A stretch of DNA of 30,444 nucleotides from an uncultured Clostridium sp. (GCF_900547735.1 NZ_URHZ01000070.1:1-30444), one strand, 5' to 3'; shown: positions 1-8,666, numbered from the stretch's first letter. Numbers and translations are program-made. Notes: generated by a model not told the origin, from the letters alone.

Positions 1-80
1 ACAAACCGGGACTGAAGACTCATATCCACCCTCCCACTCCCCCGTCCGCCGTCTTCCAGAGGCGTCCTCGCATCTCAACT
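1..80 (+). repeat. partial copy of a dispersed intergenic repeat
   Basis: The first ~80 bases align with the reverse complement of about 13556-13622. The shared blocks are GGACTGAAGACTCATA, then ACTCCCCCGTCC, then CGTCCTC, with small gaps between them. In the second copy this sequence is the outer flank of a long nested hairpin, so the rest of this copy probably lies upstream of the window. No coding capacity is visible. I identified the repeat by eye; its full length and copy number are unknown. Confidence 0.6.
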
Positions 81-225
81 AAATCTTTTCTTCCTATCTA
101 TATTTCAGGTTTCCATGCCTGCTTACCGGCATTCTGTTCCTGTTCTCATATTCACGTCTATCTTCACATCTCATGCATCTGCCGCCATGGCAGTTGACAT
201 AATAATCTATTCAGGAGGTATTTCT

Positions 226-1191
226 ATGATCTATGAAACATTTCTCACCACCATCCACTCACTTGTCCAGGAAAAACTGGAGGGCCGGGCCGAGGTTTCC
301 CTTCGCCGTGTGCTGAAGAATAATGGGCTTCTTCTGGACGGGCTGTCGATTTCTTCGCCGTCTTCCGCCTTCTCACCGACCGTTTATCTGAACTCCTACT
401 ATGACGAGGAGGAGGAAGGACTGTCACTTCCCGTTATTGCCGAACAGATACTGCTTCTCTATGAGGAAGAGAACGGACTCCCGTCGGAGCTGGCACAGCA
501 GTTGAAGGATTTTGAGAAAATCAGGGATCGGATCGCTTATAAGCTGATCAATGCGGAGGATAACGCCGTCCTTCTGTCGGAGGTACCTCATTTCCGCTAT
601 CTGGATCTTGCCGTCGTCTTCTATATCATTGTTTCCGAGAACGACGACGGTCAGATGACAGCGCTGATTCACGATGAACATCTGAGTATGTGGAACGTCA
701 CCCGGGAAGATTTGTCCGATTTTGCGGAAAAGAACATGGCCACTCTTCTGCCCTGCCGGATCACACCAATCGAAGATGCAATCCTGGCCATCGACGAGGA
801 AGAACTGCCCGGCGGTGCGTATGAACTGCCCGGTGAAGAGACGGATATCTTCCCGGTCGATCTCTATGTCCTGTCGAATGAGAGAGGAATTAACGGCGCC
901 GCCTGCCTTTTATACAGGGACGTATTAAAAAACTTCGCGGAACAGGTGGGGGACGATCTTGTCATCCTGCCCTCCAGTATCCACGAAGTTCTGTTGGCGC
1001 CATCCAAAAAAGCGCTGTCTTACGATGAATTAAATGAAATGATCTACTATATCAACCGTTCTGAGGTCCCAATGGAGGACCGCCTCTCCGATCATATTTA
1101 TTACTATTCCAGGGAACAGAACTGCATCTGTCCTCCTGCCCCGTTCTTCTCTAGCTCTTCTGGACCAGACGGAACAGGGAATCCACAATGA
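226..1191 (+). CDS. DUF5688 family protein
   Basis: A 321-residue soluble protein with no signal peptide or membrane segment, rich in Glu and Asp. The start at 226 is chosen because a clear AGGAGG lies just before it; the reading frame is open upstream to 115 but that stretch has no ribosome site. The layout (N-terminal MIYETFLTTIHSLV, the repeated acidic DEEEE segments, the central SMWNVTREDL and the C-terminal SVLSNERGINGA-like block) matches the DUF5688 proteins that are abundant, often in many paralogues, in Lachnospiraceae. Function is unknown. It converges on the threonine/serine exporter genes, and the two 3' ends overlap by 41 bp, so no terminator separates them. Family assignment is from memory of the family, not a search. 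Confidence 0.75.
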   Translation: MIYETFLTTIHSLVQEKLEGRAEVSLRRVLKNNGLLLDGLSISSPSSAFSPTVYLNSYYDEEEEGLSLPVIAEQILLLYEEENGLPSELAQQLKDFEKIRDRIAYKLINAEDNAVLLSEVPHFRYLDLAVVFYIIVSENDDGQMTALIHDEHLSMWNVTREDLSDFAEKNMATLLPCRITPIEDAILAIDEEELPGGAYELPGEETDIFPVDLYVLSNERGINGAACLLYRDVLKNFAEQVGDDLVILPSSIHEVLLAPSKKALSYDELNEMIYYINRSEVPMEDRLSDHIYYYSREQNCICPPAPFFSSSSGPDGTGNPQ

Positions 1192-1579
1192 AAATGGCAA
1201 GAGCCATGGCCCCCGCTATCTGTATCGTCTGAATCAGATGATAGGTAGAGAGATCGGCAAGCCCCTGTATCATAAAATAGACGCAGCGGTACACGGATGC
1301 TCCGGGCACGGTCGGAAGAATGCCTGCCACCAGGAACACCGTTACCGGAGCCTTTAAAAGTCTTGCAAAAATATGGCTCAGGATTGATACCACCAGACTG
1401 GAAAGAAAGGCGGCCATAATCTGGGAGCGGCCCGACTGAAGCGCCAGCAGATAGACAAACCAGCACGCCCCGCCTGCCGCGCCCGCATAAACCAGGTACT
1501 TTTTAGGCACATCCAGGATGATGGAGAAACCGAATATAGCAAGAAAAGCAGACAAGCTCTGCACTGCAAGCGCTGTCAT
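1151..1579 (-). CDS. threonine/serine exporter, small subunit (ThrE_2 / DUF3815)
   Basis: A 142-residue integral membrane protein with about four hydrophobic helices. It corresponds to the C-terminal half of the ThrE amino-acid exporter. The segment ILPTVPGASVYRCVYF is the characteristic glycine/proline turn of this family. Together with the larger upstream partner it should export threonine and serine driven by the proton motive force. Its ATG overlaps the stop codon of that partner (ATGA, 1576-1579), so the two are translationally coupled. In actinobacteria the two halves are fused; the split form is usual in Firmicutes. Its 3' end overlaps the convergent DUF5688 gene by 41 bp. Confidence 0.88.
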   Translation of the reverse strand: MTALAVQSLSAFLAIFGFSIILDVPKKYLVYAGAAGGACWFVYLLALQSGRSQIMAAFLSSLVVSILSHIFARLLKAPVTVFLVAGILPTVPGASVYRCVYFMIQGLADLSTYHLIQTIQIAGAMALAIFIVDSLFRLVQKS

Positions 1580-2361
1580 ACGGCACCTCCAATCATCTGA
1601 AATACAACCATTGCGGCGCCGACTCCCGACGCCACGCCGAGAGCCACGACAATCGCCTCGGCTATCCTGGCTACGCCGGAACTGTAATCCCCGTTCAGCG
1701 TATCGCGGATTGCCGCGGTGAATGTCACGCCGGGAACCATCGGCATGATGGCGCTGATGATTACAGCATCAATGTTCATGTCAAAATACACCAGCTTCTG
1801 AATCAGCAGCGCCGTCACCGCCAGGGCAAAAGAACCGGCCGCGTTCTGGCAGAAATCATTAAATTTAAGGCGTGACGCTCCCGTGACCGCCAGAGCCAAA
1901 ACAAGTCCCACGACGCCGGCCGCCACACAGTCCAGCCAGTTTCCTTCAAAAAGAATGGCAAAAAAAGCCGATGTCATGATATAACCGATGCACTTATGAA
2001 GAAATCCGTACTCGATAGAGGTTTTGATCTCCCTCAGTTCTGCCCGCGCCTCTTCCACGGTCATCTCTCCGGCGCAAAACTTTCTGGATATATTGTTTAC
2101 ACGATATACTCTGTTTAAGTTCGTCGATCTTTTATCGACTCTCTTGACAACCGTGATTGCACTCATCGAAGGATCGGAAAGTGTTGCAAATATCCCTGTT
2201 GCCAGGGCAAAAACCTCGATTCCCTCCAAACCGGACTTTTTCATGATCCGGCTGACCGTATCCTCGATACGGTATACCTCGGCTCCGCTGACCAGCATGA
2301 TTTCCCCCGCCTGCACAGCCATCTCTATCAGTTCCTGATAATCCATCTCCCGGTACCCCAT
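1576..2361 (-). CDS. threonine/serine exporter, large subunit (ThrE_1 / DUF1212)
   Basis: A 261-residue protein. The first ~115 residues are a soluble domain with the family hallmark LVSGAEVYRIEDTVSRI (about 23-39), and the remainder is roughly five membrane helices including MPMVPGVTFTAAIRDTLNGD. It pairs with the downstream small subunit to make a complete ThrE-type exporter. The ATG at 2361 has no obvious ribosome site. An internal ATG at 2346 (MDYQELIEM) is an equally good start, with GGGG and GGGAG just upstream. An in-frame stop lies five codons before 2361, so no longer form is possible. Confidence 0.88.
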   Translation of the reverse strand: MGYREMDYQELIEMAVQAGEIMLVSGAEVYRIEDTVSRIMKKSGLEGIEVFALATGIFATLSDPSMSAITVVKRVDKRSTNLNRVYRVNNISRKFCAGEMTVEEARAELREIKTSIEYGFLHKCIGYIMTSAFFAILFEGNWLDCVAAGVVGLVLALAVTGASRLKFNDFCQNAAGSFALAVTALLIQKLVYFDMNIDAVIISAIMPMVPGVTFTAAIRDTLNGDYSSGVARIAEAIVVALGVASGVGAAMVVFQMIGGAV

Positions 2362-2420
2362 TAAAAGTAATTTTCAGCGGTGAGGCCGCGTATTCTTTCA
2401 CACCACCGCCCTATGTAACA

Positions 2421-2444
2421 AGTAGAAATCCCGCCTGTGGGATT
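2421..2444 (-). terminator. weak hairpin downstream of feoB
   Basis: On the minus strand the stem AATCCC/GGGATT (2427-2444, 6-nt loop) is followed by TCTACTTGTT. It is short and its T-run is interrupted, so it is at best a weak terminator between feoB and the exporter genes. Confidence 0.25.
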
Positions 2445-2478
2445 CCCGCCTCCGTCAGGCAGCTTCACATGCCGCCGG

Positions 2479-4476
2479 TTAGAATATTCTGCTGCCAATC
2501 TGGAACACCAGGACCGCAGCAGTCCATGCCACTGCCAACTGGAACGCCATCATCAGAAGGGTCCATCTTGTGGACTGTGTCTCTCTTCTGATTGTCGCTA
2601 TCGTGGCAATACAAGGCGTATATAAAAGGCAGAATATCATCAATGCATAAGCGTTAACTCCCCCGAAACCCACGCCGCCCAGCATGATATGAAGCTGTGT
2701 CATACCGGCTGCCGAGTTGATGTTATTAATTCCGTACAGTACGGAGAAGCTGGAAACCACCACCTCTTTCGCCGATATACCGGAAATCAGAGCCACTACA
2801 ATCTGCCAGCTTCCAAGTCCGGCCGGCGCCAGAATCGGGGCCAGGCTGTGGCCGATAATTGCCGCAAAGCTGTCGGAAACATTGCTGATCAGACCGGACG
2901 GTCCGATATTCAGGATAAACCAGAGAATAATGGACGCAATAAAAATTGTGGTTCCGGCTTTGGTCAGATAGTCTTTTACTTTGTCCCACACATAGATGGT
3001 AACCGTCCTCAGGTTCGGCGTCTTGTATTCGGGAAGCTCAATAAGAAGAATGTTCTCATACTTTTCATTGGAATTCTTATGTACAATATAAGCAACCAGA
3101 ATCGCCACGGCAAGTCCGATGACATAGAGGGAGTAGGCTACCAAAAGCGCTTTCCCCGGGAAAAACATCTCCGAAAACAGGACGTAAATCGGAAGTCTGG
3201 CCGAACAGGACATGAACGGAGTAATCAGGATTGTCCTTCTCCGGTCCTTCACGCTCTCCAAAGCCCTCGTCGCCATGACGGCCGGAACCGTACAGCCAAA
3301 CCCCAGCAGCATCGGAAGAAATGCCTTGCCGGACAGTCCCACCATTCCCATCGTCTCGTTCATGACATAGGCGACGCGCGACATATATCCGCTGTCTTCC
3401 AGAAAAGCCAGCGCCAGAAACAGGATAAATATGTTGGGCAGAAAGGTAAGGATTCCGCCGACACCGGCAATGACACCGTCCACTACAAGGGAGATGACCC
3501 AGTCGGTGGCATGGAGATTTTGGAGAAGTAAGAGAACCGAGGCTGAAAACCAGTTCAGTCCGCTCTCAAAGTACCCCTTCAGGAAATCCCCGACCGTAAA
3601 GGTGAAGAAAAATACAAGGGCCATAATTCCCAGAAAAACGGGGATTCCCCATACAGGGTGCGTCATAATCTGATCCACTCTGTCGGTAAAAGCCGATTTT
3701 TCCGCTTTGTTAAACAGGCACTCATCAATAATCTCTTCTATATAATCGTATTTTTCATTGATAATATTCTTCTCGTAATTTTTATCAATGATATCACTCA
3801 GGTCCACAGGGTGATCCTTACAGACTTCCTCGTCGTACTCCATCATCTTGATAGCATGCCAGCGCATATTGTCGAGCCGGCCAAAGTGCGCTTTCAGCAC
3901 TACTTCTATCTTGGCTATTTTGTCCTCTATGGCATCGGAATACCGCACGACAACTCCCTGGGGCTCCTCCTCATAGTGGTGCACAACGGCGTGCATCAGG
4001 ACGTCCAGTCCCGTCCTCTTCCTGGCCGACACCGGCACCACCGGAATGTGGCCTAACATCTCCGGCAGACGGTGCAGATCGATCTCCATACCGCGGTCCT
4101 CCACGATATCCATCATATTGAGGGCCAGGATAACCGGCTTCTTCAGTTCCAGAAGCTGCAGCGTCAGATAGAGATTCCTCTCCAGGGACGATGCATCCAC
4201 CACATTGATAATCACATCCACTTCATTATCTTCAATGCATTTTCTGGTGACCCGCTCTTCTATCGTATAGGAGGTCAGGCTGTATATTCCCGGCAGATCG
4301 ATTACCTTGATGGGCCGTCCTTTATAGCTGGTCTCCCCCTCCACGCGCTCAACCGTAACGCCGGGCCAGTTGGCCACCTTCAGCTTGGCCCCGGTAAAAG
4401 CATTAAACAGGGTTGTCTTTCCACAGTTTGGGTTTCCAACAAAACCGACTGTTATCTGTCCGTTTGCTGCATTCAT
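2479..4476 (-). CDS. feoB: ferrous iron transport protein B
   Basis: The GTPase-gated Fe(II) transporter of the cytoplasmic membrane, 665 residues. The N-terminal G domain shows the P-loop GNPNCGKT (14-21), NWPGVTVE (switch I), DLPG (60-63) and NMMD (120-123). A helical GDI-like spacer follows, then the membrane core with the gate segment GFGCTVPAVMATRAL and the second half containing GISAKEVVVSSF. At 665 aa it is a compact clostridial FeoB, shorter than the E. coli protein. Its ATG overlaps the feoA stop by 4 bp. FeoA and FeoB share one promoter that lies over the end of uvrB. Confidence 0.97.
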   Translation of the reverse strand: MNAANGQITVGFVGNPNCGKTTLFNAFTGAKLKVANWPGVTVERVEGETSYKGRPIKVIDLPGIYSLTSYTIEERVTRKCIEDNEVDVIINVVDASSLERNLYLTLQLLELKKPVILALNMMDIVEDRGMEIDLHRLPEMLGHIPVVPVSARKRTGLDVLMHAVVHHYEEEPQGVVVRYSDAIEDKIAKIEVVLKAHFGRLDNMRWHAIKMMEYDEEVCKDHPVDLSDIIDKNYEKNIINEKYDYIEEIIDECLFNKAEKSAFTDRVDQIMTHPVWGIPVFLGIMALVFFFTFTVGDFLKGYFESGLNWFSASVLLLLQNLHATDWVISLVVDGVIAGVGGILTFLPNIFILFLALAFLEDSGYMSRVAYVMNETMGMVGLSGKAFLPMLLGFGCTVPAVMATRALESVKDRRRTILITPFMSCSARLPIYVLFSEMFFPGKALLVAYSLYVIGLAVAILVAYIVHKNSNEKYENILLIELPEYKTPNLRTVTIYVWDKVKDYLTKAGTTIFIASIILWFILNIGPSGLISNVSDSFAAIIGHSLAPILAPAGLGSWQIVVALISGISAKEVVVSSFSVLYGINNINSAAGMTQLHIMLGGVGFGGVNAYALMIFCLLYTPCIATIATIRRETQSTRWTLLMMAFQLAVAWTAAVLVFQIGSRIF

Positions 4477-4733
4477 AGCCGGTTCCCTCCCTGACTTCGT
4501 TCTTGTGCCGACGCTGCTTCCCTGATCTCGATTCCATCGGCTATTTTCTGGCCCAGAGCCAGTCTCGTTCCCCTGACGTTGATAATCAGGGTTCCGCTTT
4601 TCTTCTTATTCAGTACGGTTACTTTTGTATGCTCATTGACTCCCAGAGCCTCCAGACGCCTGGTCAGACGCTCCTCAATCATAACTTCCTGGACAATGTA
4701 ACTTTTTCCTATTTCGCCTTCATAAAGCTTCAT
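4473..4733 (-). CDS. feoA: ferrous iron transport protein A
   Basis: An 86-residue SH3-like cytosolic protein that assists FeoB. The segments EERLTRRLEALGV and NVRGTRLALGQKIADGIEI match the FeoA fold (the turn 'RGTRLALG' is typical). The ribosome site GGGGAGGAG lies 9 nt before the ATG. It is the first gene of feoAB, and its TGA overlaps the feoB ATG. The ~15 charged residues after the core domain are a short tail without a recognisable motif. Confidence 0.95.
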   Translation of the reverse strand: MKLYEGEIGKSYIVQEVMIEERLTRRLEALGVNEHTKVTVLNKKKSGTLIINVRGTRLALGQKIADGIEIREAASAQERSQGGNRL

Positions 4734-4764
4734 GGTTAGTCACTCCTCCCCTATCGCTTTATCA

Positions 4765-4793
4765 ATTGTAACCGTCCCGTCAGGCCTTGTCAA
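4765..4793 (-). promoter_or_regulatory. feoAB promoter overlapping the uvrB stop codon
   Basis: On the minus strand, TTGACA (4788-4793) is followed after exactly 17 bp by TACAAT (4765-4770). The -35 includes the TGA stop of uvrB, so the iron operon has its own start even though only 56 bp separate the genes. I see no convincing Fur-type palindrome beside it. Confidence 0.7.
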
Positions 4794-6781
4794 TTATCTT
4801 CCAGCTCCAGGAGCATTTTTTTGATATCCGTCATCCGGTCACGCAGTGCGGCGGCTTCCTCGAAGTTGAGTTCCGCAGCCGCCTTGTGCATCTTCTTGGT
4901 CAGCTCCTTTACAATCTTCTCCAGTTCCTGCTTGTTCATAGATTCAGGATCCTTGGTCACTTCGTTCGTAATCCCCGCTGCTGCCTGGGATATCGTAATC
5001 AGATCACGGACCGCTTTTTTAATCGTGGTCGGCGTGATTCCATGTGCTTCATTATATTCCTGCTGCAGCTTCCTTCTTCTCTCCGTCTCACTGATGGCGG
5101 CGCGCATGGAGTCCGTGATGTTGTCGGCATACATGATAACATGGCCTTCCGAGTTCCTGGCGGCACGTCCGACCGTCTGAATCAGGGATGTCTCCGAACG
5201 CAGGAATCCTTCCTTATCCGCATCCAGGATTGCCACCAGGGATATCTCCGGAATATCCAGGCCCTCGCGCAGAAGGTTGATTCCAACCAGGACGTCGAAC
5301 ACATTGAGACGCATATCCCTGATGATCTCGGCCCTCTCCAGGGTGTCGATATCGGAGTGAAGGTATTTCACGCGGATTCCCACCTCGCGCATATAGTCCG
5401 TCAGGTCCTCGGCCATACGCTTCGTCAGCGTTGTAATCAGGACTTTATTGCCCTTCTCCACTTCCCGGTTCACTTCCGATACGAGATCGTCGATCTGTCC
5501 TTCTACCGGACGCACTTCGATAGGCGGATCCAGAAGACCCGTAGGACGTATAATCTGCTCCGTCCGCAGCATCTCGTGTTCTTCCTCGTACTTGGACGGG
5601 GTCGCGGACACAAACATGATCTGATCAATCTTGCTCTCAAACTCTGAAAAGTTGAGCGGGCGGTTGTCCAGGGCCGACGGGAGCCTGAATCCGAAGTTGA
5701 CCAGAGTCGTTTTCCTGGAACGGTCTCCGGCGTACATGCCGCGCACCTGCGGCAGGGTGATATGGGACTCGTCGACGATAATCAGGAACTCTTCCGGAAA
5801 ATAGTCGATCAGGGTGCACGGCGGCTCTCCCGGAAGGGAACCGGTCAGATGGCGGGAATAGTTCTCGATTCCAGAGCAGAATCCCGTCTCACGCATCATC
5901 TCCACATCAAAATTCGTACGTTCTGAGATCCTCTGTGCCTCAAGGAGCTTATCCTCGCTCTTGAATTCCTCCACGCGGACCTTCAGTTCCTCCAGAATGT
6001 TGGTTGCCGCCAGCTCCATCTTCTCCCTCGGGATAACATAATGGGAGGCCGGGAAAATGGCGATATGGCCCAACTGGGACTTGATTTCCCCGGTAAGCGT
6101 ATCAATCTCGGTGATCCGATCCACCTCATCGCCGAAGAACTCAACGCGGTAAGCGTCTCCGCCCGAGTAGGCCGGATAGATTTCCAGCACATCACCGCGG
6201 ACACGGAAGGTGCCTCGCTTGAAATCCATATCATTTCTCGTATACTGGATGTCGATCAGTTTATGGATGACCTCATCCCTGTCTTTAATCATGCCGGGGC
6301 GCAGGGAGATTACCATCTCCTTATAGTCTATGGGACTTCCCAGTCCATAAATACACGAAACTGAAGCGACAATGATAACATCCTGGCGCTCCGACAAAGC
6401 AGCCGTCGCAGAGTGGCGCAGCTTGTCTATCTCATCATTGATGGATGAGTCCTTCTCAATGTAGGTATCGGTGGACGGGACATAGGCCTCCGGTTGGTAG
6501 TAATCATAGTAGGAGACAAAGTATTCCACCGCATTATTCGGAAAATATTCCTTAAATTCACTGTAGAGCTGGGCCGCCAGCGTCTTGTTGTGGGCGATGA
6601 TCAGCGTCGGTTTCTGCAGCTGCTGGATGACATTAGCCATCGTAAACGTCTTGCCGGAGCCTGTGACTCCGAGAAGTGTCTCACATTGGTTGCCCTCTTT
6701 AAAACCTTTTACAAGGTCGGCTATGGCCTGGGGCTGATCGCCGGTTGGCTGGTATTCTGATACTAGTTCAAAATGATCCAT
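4790..6781 (-). CDS. uvrB: excinuclease ABC subunit B
   Basis: The damage-verification helicase of nucleotide excision repair, which forms UvrA2B2 on DNA and later recruits UvrC. It is 663 residues, full length. Visible are Walker A GVTGSGKT (38-45), the DNA-clamping beta-hairpin with YYDYYQPEAYVPSTDTYIEKD (split over 91-111), the DESH Walker B (337-340), helicase motifs VGINLLREGLDIPE and QTVGRAARN, and a C-terminal UVR domain (about 620-655) for UvrC contact. The ATG at 6781 follows AAAGGAGG. No uvrA is adjacent here, unlike the uvrBA operon of many Firmicutes. The promoter has a LexA-type site, consistent with SOS control. Confidence 0.98.
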   Translation of the reverse strand: MDHFELVSEYQPTGDQPQAIADLVKGFKEGNQCETLLGVTGSGKTFTMANVIQQLQKPTLIIAHNKTLAAQLYSEFKEYFPNNAVEYFVSYYDYYQPEAYVPSTDTYIEKDSSINDEIDKLRHSATAALSERQDVIIVASVSCIYGLGSPIDYKEMVISLRPGMIKDRDEVIHKLIDIQYTRNDMDFKRGTFRVRGDVLEIYPAYSGGDAYRVEFFGDEVDRITEIDTLTGEIKSQLGHIAIFPASHYVIPREKMELAATNILEELKVRVEEFKSEDKLLEAQRISERTNFDVEMMRETGFCSGIENYSRHLTGSLPGEPPCTLIDYFPEEFLIIVDESHITLPQVRGMYAGDRSRKTTLVNFGFRLPSALDNRPLNFSEFESKIDQIMFVSATPSKYEEEHEMLRTEQIIRPTGLLDPPIEVRPVEGQIDDLVSEVNREVEKGNKVLITTLTKRMAEDLTDYMREVGIRVKYLHSDIDTLERAEIIRDMRLNVFDVLVGINLLREGLDIPEISLVAILDADKEGFLRSETSLIQTVGRAARNSEGHVIMYADNITDSMRAAISETERRRKLQQEYNEAHGITPTTIKKAVRDLITISQAAAGITNEVTKDPESMNKQELEKIVKELTKKMHKAAAELNFEEAAALRDRMTDIKKMLLELEDN

Positions 6782-6917
6782 GAAAGTTCCTCCTTTATGA
6801 ATCTCTGTTTATTCAATTATGCAGCCGCACGGCTTCATAATTTTTAAATGAATATGCTGATTTTACAAAATCATTTCGGACTGCCTGCATCATTTTTTAC
6901 AGTCCGCTCCAGTTTCG

Positions 6918-6946
6918 ATTATATCAGAATGCCTGTGAAAAGTACA
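6918..6946 (-). promoter_or_regulatory. uvrB promoter
   Basis: On the minus strand a consensus TATAAT (6918-6923) has, 17 bp upstream, a poor -35 TGTACT (6941-6946). The leader would be about 130 nt. The weak -35 abuts a LexA-like palindrome. Confidence 0.55.
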
Positions 6947-6959
6947 GAACAAACATTCG
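6946..6959. promoter_or_regulatory. putative LexA (SOS) box for uvrB
   Basis: AGAACAAACATTCG matches the Firmicutes SOS consensus CGAAC-N4-GTTCG with one mismatch in each half. It sits on the upstream edge of the -35 of uvrB, a known SOS gene in Bacillus, so repression by LexA is plausible. Confidence 0.5.
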
Positions 6960-7119
6960 ATTCCCCGATATTATTTTACTGGAAATTCTCCCGCCGTTAT
7001 CTTCCATTTTTTCCGTTCCCCGCCATCGCCTGTCTGTATAAATTTTCCCCTGATTCCGGCTTTGTAATCCTTTTTGTTTTCTATCCGCCGTAATGTGAAA
7101 TCTCCTTACCGTTTTCCAC

Positions 7120-7148
7120 TTGACAAGCTCCCCTTCTGCACTCAAAAT
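7120..7148 (+). promoter_or_regulatory. threonine aldolase promoter
   Basis: TTGACA (7120-7125), 17-bp spacer, CAAAAT (7143-7148). The predicted start near 7155 leaves a leader of about 48 nt before the ATG at 7203. Confidence 0.6.
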
Positions 7149-7202
7149 AGAGGGATAAGGTCTTTTACACAGAAAATGATGAGACAACGGGAGGAATATA
7201 AC

Positions 7203-8258
7203 ATGTACAGTTTTGCCAATGATTACAGCGAAGGAGCGCATCCGCGCGTACTGGAAGCGATGATGAATACAAACCTGGAGCAGAATCCGGGATATGGTAA
7301 GGACGGCCACTGTGAGCGCGCCGCCGCTCTGATTAAGAAGGAATGCGGGCGCAGTGATATCGATGTCCATTTTATTCCGGGAGGCACACAGGCCAACCTG
7401 CTGGCAATTGCGAGGGCTCTGCGTCCGCACGAGGCCGTGGTTTCCGCCGAAACAGGCCACATCAACTGCCACGAGACGGGAGCCGTGGAGGCGACCGGCC
7501 ATAAAATTCTCACCATTGCGTCATCCGACGGAAAAATCCATGCGTCCGACGTCGCACAGATGATCAAAAAACACAACGCAGAATTCACCGTACTTCCAAA
7601 ATTAGTTTATATCTCCAATACAACGGAGCTGGGAACACAGTATACAAAGCAGGAGCTGGAAGAGCTGAGCCACTTATGCCGCCTGAACCATCTCTATCTC
7701 TTCCTGGACGGCGCCCGGCTGGCTTCGGCCCTGACCAGTTCCGCCAATGATCTCACTCTGGAAGATCTGGCGGAGCTTACGGACATGTTTTATATAGGCG
7801 GAACTAAAAATGGGGCATTATTTGGGGAGGCGCTGGTGATCTGCCACCCGGAACTGAAATCCTGCTTCCGTTTTCAATTAAAGCAAAGGGGCGCGATGCT
7901 GGCAAAGGGCTGGCTCCTGGGCCTGCAATTTGAAACGCTTTTCACCGACGGACTTTATTATGAGCTGGGAAAACATGCCAACGATATGAGTGAAATTCTC
8001 AGAACGGGTTTTAAGGACTGCGGTTTTTCCTTCTTGTCCGATACCTCCTCCAACCAGATTTTCCCGATTGTCGGCAGGCAGCTGGCGGAAAAGCTGGCGG
8101 AAGAATACACCTATGAGACGGAGCGTGTATTCGCCAACGGTGATATGGCGATCCGTTTTGTCACCTCATGGGCAACACCTGAAAAAGCGGTCCGCGGCTT
8201 TGTAGCATATTTGAAAGATTGTATCGAAGAACCGGCCAAAGGGATTTTTATTATATAG
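7203..8258 (+). CDS. low-specificity threonine aldolase family protein (PLP-dependent)
   Basis: A 351-residue fold-type I PLP enzyme of the aromatic amino-acid beta-eliminating lyase / threonine aldolase family, which splits L-threonine or L-allo-threonine into glycine and acetaldehyde. Seen are the N-terminal FANDYSEGAHP substrate loop, GGTQAN (60-65), the cofactor-binding Asp in LDGARL (169), and the Schiff-base lysine in YIGGTKNG (K202). The start at 7203 is preceded by GGGAGGAAT; the frame is open further upstream but has no better site. It appears monocistronic. With the ThrE-type exporter in the same window the cell has both a drain and an exit for threonine, though the genes are not linked. 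Confidence 0.9.
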   Translation: MYSFANDYSEGAHPRVLEAMMNTNLEQNPGYGKDGHCERAAALIKKECGRSDIDVHFIPGGTQANLLAIARALRPHEAVVSAETGHINCHETGAVEATGHKILTIASSDGKIHASDVAQMIKKHNAEFTVLPKLVYISNTTELGTQYTKQELEELSHLCRLNHLYLFLDGARLASALTSSANDLTLEDLAELTDMFYIGGTKNGALFGEALVICHPELKSCFRFQLKQRGAMLAKGWLLGLQFETLFTDGLYYELGKHANDMSEILRTGFKDCGFSFLSDTSSNQIFPIVGRQLAEKLAEEYTYETERVFANGDMAIRFVTSWATPEKAVRGFVAYLKDCIEEPAKGIFII

Positions 8259-8282
8259 GGGAGTTCGAAGAACTTTCCTATA

Positions 8283-8332
8283 TATACAGAAATGAAGTAT
8301 ATTGAAATGGGGTATACAGAAATAAAATATTA
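8283..8332 (+). repeat. 30-bp direct repeat, two imperfect units
   Basis: TATACAGAAATGAAGTATAT (8283-8302) recurs exactly 30 bp later as TATACAGAAATAAAATATTA (8313-8332). It sits between the threonine aldolase stop and the hairpin array. No function is evident. Confidence 0.55.
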
Positions 8333-8337
8333 ATCGA

Positions 8338-8660
8338 TTCTCTTATTCTCAGCTTGTCGACAAACTATATTTTCCTTATATCAGGAGTTTGAGGGTGTAA
8401 CCCTCATTTCAAATCACGTAGGTGGAATTCAGTTCCGCCGTAGTGCTGAACTGCCGATTTCTAGGGGCTTTAGCCCTTGCGCGAGGAAATCGGCAGTTCT
8501 TCCTTCGGTGACTAGAATTTATGGCGTTATGCCATGAATTCTACAGAGTGGCGACTTTGCCGATCAACAGAATAAGAGAAGCCCCGTATCACACATGTGA
8601 TGCAGGGCTTCTCTTATTCTGTTGATCGGCAATGAAAAGTTCGCGAAGCGTGCTTTTCGT
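8338..8660. repeat. multi-hairpin intergenic element
   Basis: This gene-free stretch contains successive inverted repeats: 8391-8405 (GAGGGT/ACCCTC), 8421-8439 (GGTGGAA/TTCCGCC), 8448-8499 (GAACTGCCGATTTC with its exact complement, and GGGCT/AGCCC nested inside), 8513-8543 (TAGAATT/AATTCTA with ATGGC/GCCAT inside), 8557-8632 (28-bp perfect stem), and 8634-8659 (GAAAAG/CTTTTC with CGC/GCG inside). The 12-mer TTCTCTTATTCT at 8338-8349 matches the right arm of the 28-bp stem (8609-8620) and is inverted in the left arm, so the region also has MITE-like imperfect terminal inverted repeats. It could be a non-autonomous element or a structured RNA. Confidence 0.6.
8557..8632. repeat. perfect 28-bp stem hairpin
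   Basis: The arms 8557-8584 and 8605-8632 are perfectly complementary over 28 bp (starting TTGCCGATCAACAGAATAAG on the left). The 20-nt loop itself contains ATCACA-CA-TGTGAT (8588-8601). No T-run follows on either strand, so it is not a classical terminator, although it could stop transcripts of threonine aldolase and tRNA-Gln converging from the two sides. Confidence 0.85.
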
Positions 8661-8666
8661 TGTTAA

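Larger units (their letters stand above)
6782..7202. other. divergent intergenic region, uvrB / threonine aldolase
   Basis: This 421-bp gap holds the uvrB promoter with its LexA-like box (6918-6959) on one strand and the threonine aldolase promoter (7120-7148) on the other. I see no credible gene; the open frames here lack ribosome sites. Confidence 0.6.

Noticed and set aside
2689..5647. Large plus-strand open frames opposite feoB and uvrB
   Set aside because: They mirror highly conserved minus-strand genes, have no ribosome sites and no recognisable motifs.
6848..7093. 81-codon ORF upstream of the threonine aldolase gene
   Set aside because: It has no ribosome site and lies over the uvrB promoter and LexA-like box.
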